From Saccharothrix carnea (GTDB taxonomy: Bacteria; Actinomycetota; Actinomycetes; Mycobacteriales; Pseudonocardiaceae): DNA of 64,000 bases. The stretch lies in NCBI RefSeq assembly GCF_003014735.1, contig NZ_PYAX01000017.1:62001-126000 (forward strand). The letters run 5' to 3'. The notes beneath the pieces were generated by a model, which was given only the letters and a program-made list of their open reading frames with translations, was not told where the DNA came from and searched no databases. The position numbers and the translations under genes are program-made. Position 1 is the stretch's first letter. Each line of letters starts with the position of its first letter. Below are positions 50,317-59,486 of the stretch, piece after piece.

Positions 50317-52407
50317 ATGGCCGATATGCGCGACAAGCTGAGGAAAATACGTTGGCGGGTTGGCCTGCTGGCCACCGGAATGGCCTCGTTGCTCGCGGGC
50401 ATGGGTGTTGTCGCGGTGACCGACGCCCAGGCGGCGGCGGGATGCCGGGTGGTGTACTCGGTGCCCAGCCAGTGGCAGGGCGGCTTCACCGGCAACGTCA
50501 ACGTCACCAACCTGGGTGACCCGATCACCGGCGGGTGGCGGCTCACGTGGGCGTTCCCGTCGGGTCAGACGGTCAGCCAGGCCTGGAACGCCACCGTGAC
50601 CGCGTCGGGCGGCCAGGTCACCGCGACCAACGTCGGCTACAACGCCAACATCCCCACCAGCGGCTCGGTGTCGTTCGGCTTCAACGGCTCGTGGACGGGT
50701 TCGAACACGGCGCCGTCGTCGTTCGCGCTCAACGGCGTCACCTGCACCGGTGACACCACGACCACGACGACCACCACGACGACGACCACCACCACGACCA
50801 CCAACCCGCCCGCGGGCGACGCCATGGCGCGGGTCGCGGAGATGCAGCCGGGCTGGAACCTGGGCAACTCGCTCGACGCGGTCGGCAGCGACGAGACCGC
50901 GTGGGGCAACCCGCGCATCACCGAGGCGCTGCTGGACAACGTCCGGGCCCAGGGGTTCAAGAGCATCCGGATCCCGGTCACGTGGAGCGCGCACCAGGGT
51001 GCCGCACCGGGCTACACGATCGACGCGGCGTACATGGCGCGCGTCAAGGAGGTCGTGAACTGGGCGTTGGCGGACGGCTTCTACGTCATGATCAACATCC
51101 ACCACGACTCGTGGCAGTGGATCAACGCCATGCCGACCGACCGCACGAACGTGCTGGCCCGCTACAACGCGGCGTGGACGCAGATCGCCGGCGCGTTCCG
51201 GGACGCCTCGCCGAAGCTGATGCTGGAGAGCGTCAACGAGCCGCAGTTCGCCAACAGCTCCGGTGACGCGCAGAACGCGCAGCTGCTGGACGAGCTCAAC
51301 AAGTCGTTCCACCGGATCGTGCGCGCCTCGGGCGGCAACAACGCCACCCGGCTGCTCGTGCTGCCGACCCTGCACACGTCGTCGGAGCAGGCGCGGGTGG
51401 ACGAGCTGGTGGCCACGTTCAACGCGCTCAACGACCCGAACCTCATCGCGACGTTCCACTTCTACGGCTACTGGCCGTTCAGCGTGAACGTGGCGGGCGG
51501 GACGAAGTTCGACGCGACCGTGCAGAAGGACCTGACCGACTCGTTCGACCGGGTGGCCAACGCGTTCGTGGCGCGCGGCATCCCGGTCATCCTCGGCGAG
51601 TACGGGCTGCTGGGCTTCGACCGGCACACCGGCACCGTCCAGCAGGGCGAGAAGCTGAAGTTCTTCGAGTTCCTCGGCCACTACGCCCGCGCGAAGAAGA
51701 TCACCACGATGCTCTGGGACAACGGCCAGCACTTCGGCCGCACGTCGTTCCAGTGGAGCGACCCGGAGCTGATCGCGCAGATCAAGTCGAGCTGGACGAC
51801 CCGGTCCGGCACGGCGTCGTCGGACCAGGTGTTCAGCGCCAAGTCCTCGGCGGTCACGGACAAGGCGCTGACGCTCAACCTCAACGGCACGTCGTTCGTC
51901 GGGCTGCGCCACGGCACCACCGACCTGGTGCGGGGCACCGATTACACCGTGAGCGGTGACCAGCTGACCATCAAGGCGGCGACGATCACCCGGTTGAGCG
52001 GGTCGCGGGCGTACGGCGTGAACGCGACGCTGTCGGCCCGGTTCTCGGCGGGCGTGCCGTGGCGGATCGACCTGGTCACCCACGACACGCCGGTGCTGTC
52101 GAACGCGACCGGCACGACCAGCGCGTTCACCGTGCCGACCCAGTTCCGCGGCGACCAGCTGGCCACGATGGAGGCCAAGTACGCGGACGGCAGCAACGCG
52201 GGGCCGCACAACTGGACGTCGTACAAGGAGTTCGACGTCACGTTCGCGCCCGACTACGCGGCGAGCGCCACGAAGTTGAAGCCGGAGTTCTTCGCCGAGG
52301 TCACGGACGGCTCGCGGGTGACGCTGACGTTCCACTACTGGAGCGGCGCCAAGGTGACCTACTACGTCACCAAGTCCGGCACGTCGGTCACCGGCACCAC
52401 CGCCTGA
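50317..52407 (+). CDS. Secreted multimodular glucanase, CBM2 + GH5 (GH5_4-like) + X2 + CBM46-like
   Basis: The 696-residue enzyme has a signal peptide (to about residue 41), CBM2 (about 42-143, SQWQGGFTGNVNV), a Thr run linker (about 147-164), a GH5 domain (about 170-505) with GWNLGNSLDAVG, acid/base Glu308 in LESVNEPQF and nucleophile Glu428 in ILGEYGLLG, an X2 immunoglobulin-like module (about 515-590, VFSAKSSAVTDKALTLNLNG), and a CBM46-like module to the end. GH5_4-X2-CBM46 is the layout of broad-specificity endoglucanases/xyloglucanases in which CBM46 completes the active-site cleft. GAGGAGCG precedes the ATG. Confidence 0.95.
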   Translation: MADMRDKLRKIRWRVGLLATGMASLLAGMGVVAVTDAQAAAGCRVVYSVPSQWQGGFTGNVNVTNLGDPITGGWRLTWAFPSGQTVSQAWNATVTASGGQVTATNVGYNANIPTSGSVSFGFNGSWTGSNTAPSSFALNGVTCTGDTTTTTTTTTTTTTTTTNPPAGDAMARVAEMQPGWNLGNSLDAVGSDETAWGNPRITEALLDNVRAQGFKSIRIPVTWSAHQGAAPGYTIDAAYMARVKEVVNWALADGFYVMINIHHDSWQWINAMPTDRTNVLARYNAAWTQIAGAFRDASPKLMLESVNEPQFANSSGDAQNAQLLDELNKSFHRIVRASGGNNATRLLVLPTLHTSSEQARVDELVATFNALNDPNLIATFHFYGYWPFSVNVAGGTKFDATVQKDLTDSFDRVANAFVARGIPVILGEYGLLGFDRHTGTVQQGEKLKFFEFLGHYARAKKITTMLWDNGQHFGRTSFQWSDPELIAQIKSSWTTRSGTASSDQVFSAKSSAVTDKALTLNLNGTSFVGLRHGTTDLVRGTDYTVSGDQLTIKAATITRLSGSRAYGVNATLSARFSAGVPWRIDLVTHDTPVLSNATGTTSAFTVPTQFRGDQLATMEAKYADGSNAGPHNWTSYKEFDVTFAPDYAASATKLKPEFFAEVTDGSRVTLTFHYWSGAKVTYYVTKSGTSVTGTTA

Positions 52408-52415
52408 CCTGCCCT

Positions 52416-52458
52416 GCGGAACGGCGGCCGGAGCACCCCGCTCCGGCCGCCGTTCCGC
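52416..52458. terminator. Bidirectional terminator, perfect 19-bp stem
   Basis: The arms 52416-52434 and 52440-52458 are perfectly complementary around a 5-base loop, between the convergent GH5 and HEAT-repeat genes. Confidence 0.9.
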
Positions 52459-52492
52459 GTTCAGGGCTGGTCGCCTGGTCGCAGCTGAGATC

Positions 52493-54481
52493 CTAGAAGG
52501 CAGCGAGAACGTCCCGGCACAGCCGCAGCAGCTCTTCGTCGGCCACGACCTGGTCGCTGCTCCACCCGCTGCCCGTCGACGTGTGCCGCCTGCGCCGCGC
52601 CAGTTCCTCGCGCAGCAACGGCGCGGCCGGTGCCGCCGCGCGGCCCATCTCGGCCAGGCAGCGGGCGACCGTGACGCGGACGTGGACGTTCTTGTGCCAC
52701 GCGGCGGTCAGCAGCGGCAACGCGGCCTCGGCGTCACCCTCCACCCGCCACAACGCCTCCGCGACGTGCACCGCGTGCCACCCGTTCGGGTCCGGCCGGT
52801 CCAGCAACGCCCGCAGCACGGGCAGGTGCGGGCCGGCGGCCGGGCCCAGTTCGGCGATCAGTTCCAGCGCCGCGGGCTGGTCGAGACGGCTCAGCAGGGT
52901 CGGCAGCACGCGGTCGGCGTCCCCTTCCACCCGCCACAACGCGGCCGCGGCGGCGATGGCGACCCAGTGGTGGTCGTGGTCGAGCAGGCGGCGCAGCGGG
53001 CGTGCGGCCCGGGCGGCGTGCGCGCCGAGTGCGCGGAGCGCGTGCAGGGCACCGGACTCGGGCAGGTACCGCACGATGTCCGACACAGGTGCCGCCTCCC
53101 CCAGCTCACCCAACGCCAGGAGCAGGCCGCCGCGGCAGGAGTCGCGACCCAGCCGGGCCCGCACCAGCGGCAGCAACCCGATCGCGAGCGGGCCGAGTGA
53201 GCGCACGACGTGACCGATGTCCTCGGGTGGTTCCCGGCGTTCGAGCGCCCACCGCACCGGCACCAACGCCCGCGGATCGCCCAACGCGGCCAACGCGCGC
53301 ACGGTCGGCCCCGTGCTGGACGAGCCGGTCGCCCACGTCGTGATCCAGGCCGGTGGCCCCTCTTCCCTGGTGTGCGGGGCCTCCGGTGGTGCCGTTTCGA
53401 TGCTGCGTGCGAGCGGGTCGGCGGCGGGCGCGGCGACGGGGCCGAGCCCTTTCAGCGCGGACGCGGCGGCCGGCGGCAGCCGTGGTTCCGGGGCCAGGAG
53501 CTGCTCCCCGATCAGCCGGACCACCTCGCGGTGGTCACCACGCCAGACCTCGACCAGGTAGCTCGCCGCCCGGACCGCGTCGAGCCGCGGTTCCCAGTCG
53601 GCGGACTCCAGCAGCCCGGCCAGCAGTCGGGTGCGGTCCTCGACACGGTCGCCGAGCTGCCCGCTCAGGTCGGCCAGCAGGCGGTACGCGCCGGGTGCTC
53701 GCCGACCGGCCGCCTCCTCCTCGGCGTGCACGCGCAGCTTGCCGATCAGCGTCGGGGTGGTGAAGCCCGCGGGTTCGGCGGCCGAGGTGCCGCCGGCGTA
53801 GAGCCGGGTGAACTCCGCCAGCGCGACGGTCGGCACGTCGTCCGGCAAGGCGTCCGGCGCGAACTCGGCCAGCTGCACCAGCGCGGTGAGCCGCACCGAC
53901 GGGTCGGGGTGGCGGGCGGCCACGTCCGACAGCCGTTCGGCCAACACCGGCCCGGGCAGTCGCGCGCCGAGCCGCCCCAACGCGGCCACGATCGCGGTCT
54001 GCACATCGGTGTCGGTCTCCCGCGACAGGCGCTCGCCCAGCGCGTCGGCGATCCACCCGGCATCCGCCCGGCACACCGCGAACACCTCGCACACGGCTTT
54101 CCGCACCGCCGGTTCCGGGTCGTCCAGCAGGGGCGCGAGCAGCCCGAACGCGTCGGCGACGGCGTCGACGGCACGCCGACCCCACTCGTCGTACGCCTCC
54201 TCCGGGTCGCCGACGCTCGCCAGGTACCCGACGACCCCGGCGCGTCCCGGCAGGCCGGGACGACCGGCCACCTCCAGCAGGAACGGGATCGCGGCAACCG
54301 TGCTGTCGAACACGCTTCCCTGGTGGTGCACCGCGCCGTACATGCCGTCCAACGCCGACTCACGCACCGCCGGGTCGTCCGCCACCAACCCACGCACCAA
54401 CTCCGGCACTTCCACCGCCGGGCCGTACGCGTGGGTCAACGCGCTCCAGTCGACGTCGTCCAGCCCGGCGAAGAGATCCAC
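52493..54481 (-). CDS. HEAT-repeat protein
   Basis: The 662-residue protein is built of helical HEAT-like repeats throughout, with repeating patterns such as DDPAVRESALDGMYGAV, DDPEPAVRKAVCEVF, HPDPSVRLTALVQLAEF and two close copies of AAAALWRVEGDADRVLPTLLS / VAEALWRVEGDAEAALPLLT. The N-terminus MDLFAGLDDVDWSALTHAYGPAVEVPELVRGL is typical of a large actinomycete HEAT family of unknown job, probably a protein-interaction scaffold. GTG start. Alone between convergent and divergent neighbours. Confidence 0.9.
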   Translation of the reverse strand: MDLFAGLDDVDWSALTHAYGPAVEVPELVRGLVADDPAVRESALDGMYGAVHHQGSVFDSTVAAIPFLLEVAGRPGLPGRAGVVGYLASVGDPEEAYDEWGRRAVDAVADAFGLLAPLLDDPEPAVRKAVCEVFAVCRADAGWIADALGERLSRETDTDVQTAIVAALGRLGARLPGPVLAERLSDVAARHPDPSVRLTALVQLAEFAPDALPDDVPTVALAEFTRLYAGGTSAAEPAGFTTPTLIGKLRVHAEEEAAGRRAPGAYRLLADLSGQLGDRVEDRTRLLAGLLESADWEPRLDAVRAASYLVEVWRGDHREVVRLIGEQLLAPEPRLPPAAASALKGLGPVAAPAADPLARSIETAPPEAPHTREEGPPAWITTWATGSSSTGPTVRALAALGDPRALVPVRWALERREPPEDIGHVVRSLGPLAIGLLPLVRARLGRDSCRGGLLLALGELGEAAPVSDIVRYLPESGALHALRALGAHAARAARPLRRLLDHDHHWVAIAAAAALWRVEGDADRVLPTLLSRLDQPAALELIAELGPAAGPHLPVLRALLDRPDPNGWHAVHVAEALWRVEGDAEAALPLLTAAWHKNVHVRVTVARCLAEMGRAAAPAAPLLREELARRRRHTSTGSGWSSDQVVADEELLRLCRDVLAAF

Positions 54482-54915
54482 CCGGCGAGACTAACGAGGC
54501 GACAACGGGTCAGAAGTCGAATTGGTCGATGTCGGCCGCGTCGAAGTTCGTCGGCGAGCCGCGCACGCACCGCTACGTCCGAGTGCGGCCGCTGCCACCT
54601 GGACGAGGTACGTGGTCGGCCGATCCGCACACGGACAGCGCGATGGCAAGCCGCGGCCGCCACCCGCCGGTGCGACTTCGCGGACCGTCCGGGGGTCGGG
54701 AAGGCCGGAGCCGGTTCTCTGCGCGGCACCGGTTGTTACGGTCGCAGTGGCTCCGAGTCACCACGGGTCCGGTGCCGAGGCCCGCCGGCGGCGCGGTCGC
54801 CCCGCCCGGCCACTACCTGCTCGTCGTCGACCGCCTCTGCGTGCCTTCCGAAGGAGAACCGGCCCGGGTGCGATGACGCCCGCGCCGGCCGTCCCACCGA
54901 CGACAGGAGACCCTC
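54482..54915. other. Intergenic region with a possible oxidase remnant
   Basis: No complete gene. At about 54787-54876 a rightward frame reads GGAVAPPGHYLLVVDRLCVP and ends at a TGA after EGEPARVR, which resembles the C-terminal end of galactose-oxidase/glyoxal-oxidase-type DUF1929 proteins (APPGYYML-like). The rest of such a gene is absent, so this may be a truncated remnant. It directly precedes the haloperoxidase-like gene. Confidence 0.3.
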
Positions 54916-56544
54916 GTGTCACCGACGCCCGCCCTCAGCCGTCGTGCGGTCCTGAACGCCCTGGGAGCGGCCGGCTTGGCCACCGGTCTACCCGGGTTCG
55001 CCGGGGCGGCGCCCGGTCGCGGCGAACCACCCGACTCGCCGGAGTCCCGGATCGAACGGGCCTACCGGATCCGGGAACAGGCGGCAGCCCGTCGACGCTC
55101 GCTGCCGCTGCCGCTGCACCGGGACAACGGCGACGAGTCGGCCTACCCCGACCGGATCGGCAACTACGGCAAAGGACTGCCGCACGACTACCTGGGACGC
55201 GTGGACCCCGACGCCTACGACCGGATGGTGGCCGCCGTATCCGGCACCGAGCCGGGTGACTTCGAGGCCATCCCGCCGGGCGCGCCGGCGGACGAGTCGG
55301 TGGGCCTGACGAACCCCCACGCCGCCTTCACCTACAGCCTCGTGGGCGCGGACTCCCACCACCTCGGTCTGGGTCCGCCGCCGGCGTTCGCCTCCGCCGC
55401 GGCCGCCGCCGAGATGGTCGAGCTGTACTGGCAGTCGCTGTGCCGCGACGTCCCCTTCGCCCACTACGACACCCACCCGCTCACCACCGCGGCCTGCCAC
55501 GACCTGTCCCGCCTCACCGACTACGCCGGACCCACGACCGACCGGCGCGTCACACCCTCCGCGCTGTTCCGCGCCACACTGCCCGGCACCCTGCACGGTC
55601 CCTACATCTCGCAGTTCCTCCTGCACGACGTGCCGTTCGGCCCGACCACGATCAAGCAGACCTACCGCGTCACCGCTCCCGGCGACGACCACGTCACCGA
55701 TTACGACGAGTGGCTGCGCATCATCCGCGGCTACCGACCCCAGGCGGACAGCCGCTACGACGACACCCCGCGGTACCTGCGCAACGGCCGCGACCTGGCC
55801 GAGTACTCCCACCAGAACTTCTCCTACCAGCCCTACCTGCTCGCCGCCCTGCTGCTGATCACCCAGGGCCGCGACGCGTGGGACCGCAACAACCCCTACC
55901 TGCACTCCAAGACGCAGCCCGGCGTCACCTTCGACTGGTCGCACCCGCTCGACGTCGTCGCCCGCGTCGCGGTCGCCGCGCAGAAGGCCTCCTGGTTCCA
56001 GAAGTGGTGCGTGCACCGCAGGCTGCGGCCCGAGGAGTTCGGCGGCCACGTGCACAACCACGTGCGCGGCACGGCTTCCTACCCGTTGCACGCGCAGCTG
56101 CTCGAATCGGAGGCAGCGCAGCGGGTCGTCCGCAAGCACAAGTCCTTCCTGCTGCCGATGGCCTATCCCGAGGGCTGCCCCACCCACCCCTCCTGCACCG
56201 CCGCACACGCCACCGTCGCCGGTGCCTGCGTCACGGTCCTCAAAGCCTTCTACAACGAGCCGTACGTACTGCCCAAACCCGTCCAGCCCAGCACCGACGG
56301 GTCATCCCTGCGCCCCTACCGCGGCCCCGCCCTCACCATCGGCGGCGAGCTGGACAAGCTCGCCTTCAACGTCGCCTACGGACGCAACTTCGCCGGCGTC
56401 CACTGGCGCTCCGACACCACCGCGGGACTCCAACTGGGCGAACAGGTCGCCGAAAGCGTCCTCACCGACCTCCGCCTCACCCTGACCGAGGAGTTCGACG
56501 GCTTCACCTTCACCCGTTTCGACGGCACCACCGCGACCGTGTGA
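54916..56544 (+). CDS. Tat-exported vanadium-dependent haloperoxidase homologue with altered vanadate pocket
   Basis: The 542-residue protein has a twin-arginine signal (SRRAVLNALGAAGLATGLPG, about residues 8-30). The PAP2-like C-terminal half has the vanadium haloperoxidase residues K363 and R371 (KWCVHRRLRPEEFG), the His of the third motif (H431 in HPSCTAAHATVAGA), and R490 and H496 (RNFAGVHWRSD). In known enzymes the third motif is S-G-H; here it is A-A-H, so vanadate binding by Ser and Gly is missing. GTG/ATG choice: start at 54916 with GGAGA upstream. It could still be a phosphatase or peroxidase variant; activity is uncertain. Confidence 0.88.
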   Translation: MSPTPALSRRAVLNALGAAGLATGLPGFAGAAPGRGEPPDSPESRIERAYRIREQAAARRRSLPLPLHRDNGDESAYPDRIGNYGKGLPHDYLGRVDPDAYDRMVAAVSGTEPGDFEAIPPGAPADESVGLTNPHAAFTYSLVGADSHHLGLGPPPAFASAAAAAEMVELYWQSLCRDVPFAHYDTHPLTTAACHDLSRLTDYAGPTTDRRVTPSALFRATLPGTLHGPYISQFLLHDVPFGPTTIKQTYRVTAPGDDHVTDYDEWLRIIRGYRPQADSRYDDTPRYLRNGRDLAEYSHQNFSYQPYLLAALLLITQGRDAWDRNNPYLHSKTQPGVTFDWSHPLDVVARVAVAAQKASWFQKWCVHRRLRPEEFGGHVHNHVRGTASYPLHAQLLESEAAQRVVRKHKSFLLPMAYPEGCPTHPSCTAAHATVAGACVTVLKAFYNEPYVLPKPVQPSTDGSSLRPYRGPALTIGGELDKLAFNVAYGRNFAGVHWRSDTTAGLQLGEQVAESVLTDLRLTLTEEFDGFTFTRFDGTTATV

Positions 56545-56609
56545 ACCTCCCGTCACACAGTCGGACAGACCCTCGACAGGAGGAGGTCCGGCGGACCGAC
56601 CCGGTGCGG

Positions 56610-56816
56610 TTACACCTTCCGATCGAGCCGCCGCCCGAGGCGCACGACTTCGTCGAGCGCGGCACGCAGGTGTGCTGCGGTGGTGTGCTGGTTGCAGCCG
56701 ACGAAGCGCAGCACGTGCAGCCGGGCGTCGCGGCGCACGACACCGGGATCGCGCACCTCCGACGTCACCTGCCTGACCGCGTCACGCAACTTGAAGTCCA
56801 CCGCGTGCACCACCAC
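56610..56816 (-). pseudogene. C-terminal remnant of a PLP-dependent decarboxylase
   Basis: A 68-residue leftward frame reads VDFKLRDAVRQVTSEVRDPG and then LHVLRFVGCNQHTTAAHLRAALDEV, which is the C-terminal part of group II PLP-dependent decarboxylases (the LRVCxxNHRTTxxHV-type end). No upstream part with the PLP lysine exists on this strand, so it is a 3' fragment. Confidence 0.5.
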
Positions 56817-57373
56817 CCGTACGTTGTCACCCGCGGCGGATAGCCCGTTTCGTCCTCACCATGGGCGGTGCGGCGGCGCGTCACCCGGTAAAAGTTCCCA
56901 AGAAAAGGCTTCAGACAGAAGGCGGACACTGTGCACCCCTTGTCGCGCACAGTTCGCAGCCTTGCTCACCATCCATCACGAGTACCTTCGCAGCTCTCAG
57001 CCACCGTCTGGCCGAAGGCTCATCGGTGTGCACGCCGGCCCCTGGAGGCGAAGCGTGCGGATGCCTCACCTCGTGGTTGGCCGAGGGTCGACCGTGACAT
57101 CTCTTGGAGGTGGACCGCCGTCGTCGCGGCGTCAGCACCGCTGTTCGGTGCGTGGCGCACGGTCGGGTGGTGACGGTGGGCCGACGTCATGGGTGACGCG
57201 CGGTGGTCGCCGAGTCGTCGATCCGGGGCTTTCGAGCGCAGGGGTGATGCGGCTGCCCGGCGGGGTGAACCGTGGCGCCGCCGGTGGCGCGGCGGGGCGC
57301 GGCGGAGGTAGGTACAGGTGGTGTGGCGGGGGATGTGGCCGCCGTCGACATGTTGTCTAGGTAGGGATGGGCG
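56817..57373. other. Gene-free stretch of 557 bases
   Basis: Composition is slightly less GC-biased and no frame has convincing protein character. It separates the decarboxylase remnant from the lipase gene. It may hold further decayed sequence; I see no repeats or RNA genes in it. Confidence 0.4.
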
Positions 57374-58192
57374 ATGTCTGCACCGACGCTGAACCACCTG
57401 GCCACCGGGTACGACGCCCGCCAGGCGTACTGCTTGGCGAAGGCCGCCGAGCTGGCCTACGGGGGTCGGGAGGAGATCGAGGCGACCGCCGGTGGGTGGG
57501 GGTTCGAGCGCGTACGTCACCACTACTCGACGTTCAAGCCCCCGTTCGCGCTCAGCCACACCCAGGCGTACACGATGGCCAGCCCGACGATGATCGTGAC
57601 CGCGTTCCGCGGCACCGAGCCATTGCAGTTGCGGGACTGGTTCTCCGACGTGACCGTCCCGCCGTGGCCCGGGCCGGGGAGAACCGGCCTGGTCCACTAT
57701 GGATTCGCCCAGGCGTTGCGGGCGGTGATCCCGTCCGTGGTCGCGGCCGTCAAGGAGCTGCGCGACGGCGAGCAGACGGTGTGGTTCACCGGGCACAGCC
57801 TCGGCGGCGCACTGGCGATGCTGGCCGCGGCGTGGCTGCACTTCGAGGAGCCACGGCTGTCGGCGCACGGCGTCTACACCTTCGGGCAGCCCCGCACGTG
57901 CAACAGCGCCCTGGTCAAGGCCTACGACCAGGCACTGGCCGGACGCACGTTCCGGGTGGTCAACAACAACGACGTCGTCGCGCAGGTCCCGCCCGGGCCG
58001 TTGTTCCGCCACGTCGCGGAACTGCGCTACATCGACTCCTCCGGCAAGGTCCGCGACTCCATGCCCCGGGTGTCCAAGCTGCTGGACCGCGCCAAGGGCA
58101 GGACCGCCGACCTGTTCGCCCCGGCTGCCGACGGATTGCGCGACCACCTCATGAAGGCGTACGTGGCCGCTCTGGAGAAGAACCTCCCCTGA
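57374..58192 (+). CDS. Class 3 lipase-like alpha/beta hydrolase
   Basis: The 272-residue cytoplasmic protein has the lipase_3 pattern: MIVTAFRGTEPLQLRDWFSD, the nucleophile elbow VWFTGHSLGGALAMLAAAWL (Ser about residue 141), VYTFGQPRTCNSALV, VVNNNDVVAQVPPG with the catalytic Asp region, and a later His in FRHVAELRYIDSSG. Fungal and plant triacylglycerol lipases share this layout. No signal peptide. It is the first gene of a rightward series before the terpenoid-type operon. Confidence 0.92.
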   Translation: MSAPTLNHLATGYDARQAYCLAKAAELAYGGREEIEATAGGWGFERVRHHYSTFKPPFALSHTQAYTMASPTMIVTAFRGTEPLQLRDWFSDVTVPPWPGPGRTGLVHYGFAQALRAVIPSVVAAVKELRDGEQTVWFTGHSLGGALAMLAAAWLHFEEPRLSAHGVYTFGQPRTCNSALVKAYDQALAGRTFRVVNNNDVVAQVPPGPLFRHVAELRYIDSSGKVRDSMPRVSKLLDRAKGRTADLFAPAADGLRDHLMKAYVAALEKNLP

Positions 58193-58221
58193 GAAACCCC
58201 AAGGCGCAGTCCCCTGACGCG

Positions 58222-58241
58222 ACTGTGGTGCCCGCCACAGT
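58222..58241. terminator. Short hairpin after the lipase gene
   Basis: ACTGTGG and CCACAGT form a 7-bp stem with a 6-base loop, 30 bases after the stop codon. Confidence 0.5.
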
Positions 58242-58460
58242 GGAACGGGTGAGTCGCATTGTTCCCCTTTCAGGGGCATGACACCCGATGGGTGGTACTT
58301 GCTCGCGCGGACTCGACCCGGTGCGGTATCTCTTGATCAACGGGGTGTGTGAACGTCACCGCAGACCGATCCGCCGCCTGGTCATCATTCGCGCCGCCCG
58401 TTGTGCGGTAGCGAGGTCGAGACGAATCCGCTGCTGCGGCAGCATTATCAGGAGGGCTGG

Positions 58461-59486
58461 ATGCTGGGCGTACGAGGCCCATTTCCCGAGGCGGAGTTGT
58501 GCCATCCGCTCGATCGCCAGTGGTTGCACTACGCGTTCCTGTCGTCGACCGGTTCACACGCGGTGATCTCGAACCTGTCGGTGCTCGGCTCGGAACCGCC
58601 TGGGGACGGGTCGGCCGCCCGTTGGGAGCCCCAGCGGATGGCCATCCTCCTGGTGCACGACCCCGTCCACGGGTGGTCGTCGACCCAGTTCAACGCGAAC
58701 GCGCCCGATCCGGCGTGGTCGGCGTTCCGGCTGCCGCACCCGCACGCGTCGCCCGCCGCGTTCGAGGTCGCGGCCGTGGCCGGCCGGCCCGCGGTCGACC
58801 TGCGGCTGTCCCGGACGAGCAGGCCGTGCACGGCGCAGAGCGCGCCTTTCGGGGACGACCAGTTCCTGCGGTGGCAGTCCGAACCCGGCGTGCGGGGCTC
58901 GGGGACGCTGCGGTCACCGCGCGGTGACGTGCACTGCGAGTTGGTGGGCTACCACGAACGGGTCCGCGGCCGGTGGAGCTGGCCGGTGCTGGGCGGCTGG
59001 GTCTTCGGCTTCGCCAACGCGCCGTCCGACGACCCGGTGGCGCCGCCGCCGTGGTCGGTGGTGTTCACCCTCATCCAGCCGGAGTACCCGCGCGACGCCG
59101 CCAACGGCTCGGTGATGTTGTGGCGGGACGGTCGGATGGTGCGGCACTTCCCCCGTCGTCGGCTGGAGGTCGCGGTGCACGGCCAGCTCGACCGCGACCG
59201 GGTGGTGCTGGTGCCGCCGCTGGCCGCCACGCTGGCCACCGCGCCCGCGCCGGTGGTGCCCGGCCGGTTGCTGATCACCGCGCGGCTGGGCGAGGACCGG
59301 CTCGTCCTGGACTTCAGGCCCACCACGGCCGCCCGGATCGCCAACCCTTCGGAGACCAGCCTGAAACCGTTCAGCGTGCACGAACTGCTCGGCGGGTGCG
59401 TGATCGAGGGCGTGATCGCCGGCCGTAGGTTCGCCTTCGAGACGCACGGCATCGTCGAGTTCGCGGGAGACGCCCGTGACGACTGA
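58461..59486 (+). CDS. CrtC/AttH-like lipocalin-fold protein
   Basis: The 341-residue protein starts LDRQWLHYAFLSSTGSHAVISNLSVLG-like after a short N-terminus and shows the tandem lipocalin layout of hydroxyneurosporene synthase (CrtC)/AttH proteins: WSSTQFNANAPD, GYHERVRGRWSWPVLGGWVFGFANAP and FTLIQPEYPRDAANGSVMLWRDG. Relatives hydrate carotenoids or isoprenoids. ATG 58461 has AGGAGGG just upstream; a TTG at 58401 is in frame but weaker. Its end overlaps the next gene, a polyprenyl synthase fusion, by 11 bases, supporting a terpenoid role. Confidence 0.82.
   Translation: MLGVRGPFPEAELCHPLDRQWLHYAFLSSTGSHAVISNLSVLGSEPPGDGSAARWEPQRMAILLVHDPVHGWSSTQFNANAPDPAWSAFRLPHPHASPAAFEVAAVAGRPAVDLRLSRTSRPCTAQSAPFGDDQFLRWQSEPGVRGSGTLRSPRGDVHCELVGYHERVRGRWSWPVLGGWVFGFANAPSDDPVAPPPWSVVFTLIQPEYPRDAANGSVMLWRDGRMVRHFPRRRLEVAVHGQLDRDRVVLVPPLAATLATAPAPVVPGRLLITARLGEDRLVLDFRPTTAARIANPSETSLKPFSVHELLGGCVIEGVIAGRRFAFETHGIVEFAGDARDD

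Noticed and set aside
50755..50815. Repetitive ACC/ACG tract, also at 13920-13980 and 17025-17100, as simple sequence repeats
   Set aside because: They encode in-frame Thr/Ser linkers between CBM2 and catalytic domains, so they are explained.
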